Shown piece by piece: positions 6,185 to 6,718 of a DNA stretch of 6,718 nt (its first letter is position 1; every line of letters begins with the position of its first letter). The stretch covers positions 1-6,718 of the forward strand of contig CAYTGJ010000194.1 of the NCBI GenBank assembly GCA_964437245.1. Reading direction: 5' to 3'. Source of the DNA: JANYCO01 sp964437245. GTDB lineage: Bacteria > Bacteroidota > Bacteroidia > Cytophagales > Cytophagaceae. A program made the position numbers and the translations under genes. The notes under the pieces are model-generated. The model ran no database searches, had not been told where the DNA came from, and saw only the letters and a list, made by a program, of their open reading frames with translations.

Positions 6185-6718
6185 AATTTTAGAATTTATT
6201 TATTTTATAACTTTTGATCTTACCAGTTATAGGCTATCGACTATTGTTGTTATACGTTGACCGGGACTTTATAGGTTTTAACTATCTGATTTTACTCTAA
6301 CCTCCTGTTTCAGAAACATGTTCTTATGCAGAACCCGGGTTTGAATCAGTTTTTCCCCTGTCCCTGATATTAATTTAGTATTATAGTAGTAAGCTGTTAT
6401 TATTTGTCTTATTATTTTTTGTTTTAACCTCCTCCGGTAGCGTTAAAATTACTATACATATTGCGTTTTAATTCATCCAAAAAACTGCTTAATTTTAAGA
6501 AAATAACTATTTTTTGAAAATATATTCCTTTATAATACCGGTAGTAAAAAAAATTGTATTTAAGACAAAAACCGTATAATAATCTTGGTAATAAAATGGT
6601 TTTGAACCGTGATAAACCTAAGTATTTTTGCTGAGTGTTTCTCCTTATAACCATAAACACTTTCTCCATTTCACCAGCGTACTTTTCCTCTAAAAACGAA
6701 CACCGCAACCCCGTAGTC
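6185..6718. other. AT-rich upstream region of nagB without a convincing gene
   Basis: This 534-base stretch should carry the nagB promoter and leader. A minus-strand reading frame is open from the window edge to a TAA at 6426-6424, about 98 codons, ending FNATGGG. Its first internal start candidate is TTG at 6708. The translation is rich in Lys, Phe, Tyr and Leu with AT-driven codons and matches no family I recognise. It could be the tail of a gene lying mostly outside the window, or noncoding. Bases above about 6650 are more GC-rich than 6361-6600, so a coding sequence may end near there in any of the three minus frames. No tRNA, rRNA or CRISPR repeat was seen. A good rho-independent terminator is also absent. 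Confidence 0.5.
6306..6341. promoter_or_regulatory. Cluster of perfect palindromes upstream of nagB (candidate operator)
   Basis: Within 36 bases there are three perfect dyads: TGTTTC-A-GAAACA (6306-6318), overlapping AACATGTT (6315-6322), and AACCCGGGTT (6332-6341). They lie 122-157 bases upstream of the nagB start, where a regulator of amino-sugar genes could bind. They are more GC-rich than the flanks. No known operator consensus is matched with confidence, and no core promoter of the TTTG / TAnnTTTG type could be found near them, so the regulatory role is inference. Confidence 0.3.

Overview
The window looks like chromosomal DNA of a member of the Bacteroidota. The evidence is a C-terminal type IX secretion (T9SS, Por) sorting domain, a NagB-PIG-L fusion enzyme and an FHS-family sugar permease typical of the phylum, translation starts preceded by A/T-rich sequence rather than a Shine-Dalgarno, and one good match to the TTTG / TAnnTTTG promoter type. 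I cannot place it below phylum.

Layout. Positions 1-1977 (+) hold the 3' part of a large secreted right-handed beta-helix protein: about six degenerate repeats, an Fn3-like region, then the T9SS tail. It converges on a minus-strand block across a 150-bp gap (1978-2127) with three hairpins, one of them a strong bidirectional terminator. The minus-strand block, in transcription order, is: an AT-rich region with no convincing gene (6718-6185); a 645-residue glucosamine-6-phosphate deaminase fused to a PIG-L/LmbE deacetylase domain (6184-4247); a 203-residue AcpH-like (acyl carrier protein phosphodiesterase) homologue (4170-3559); and a 12-helix FucP/NagP-type sugar symporter (3363-2128). A hairpin follows each of the three genes, and a recognisable promoter lies just upstream of the permease, so they are probably separate units rather than one tight operon.

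Function. Permease plus deaminase/deacetylase suggests uptake and catabolism of amino sugars (GlcNAc/GlcN). If the PIG-L domain acts on GlcNAc-6-phosphate, one polypeptide could do the work of NagA and NagB; this is inference. The AcpH-like protein between them is the odd member: it keeps the family's fold signature but has lost nearly all the conserved His/Asp/Asn residues of its N-terminal half. I see no CRISPR, rRNA, tRNA, insertion sequence or clearly new multi-gene system. The most notable signals are the degenerate AcpH homologue, the NagB-PIG-L fusion and a palindrome cluster upstream of it.
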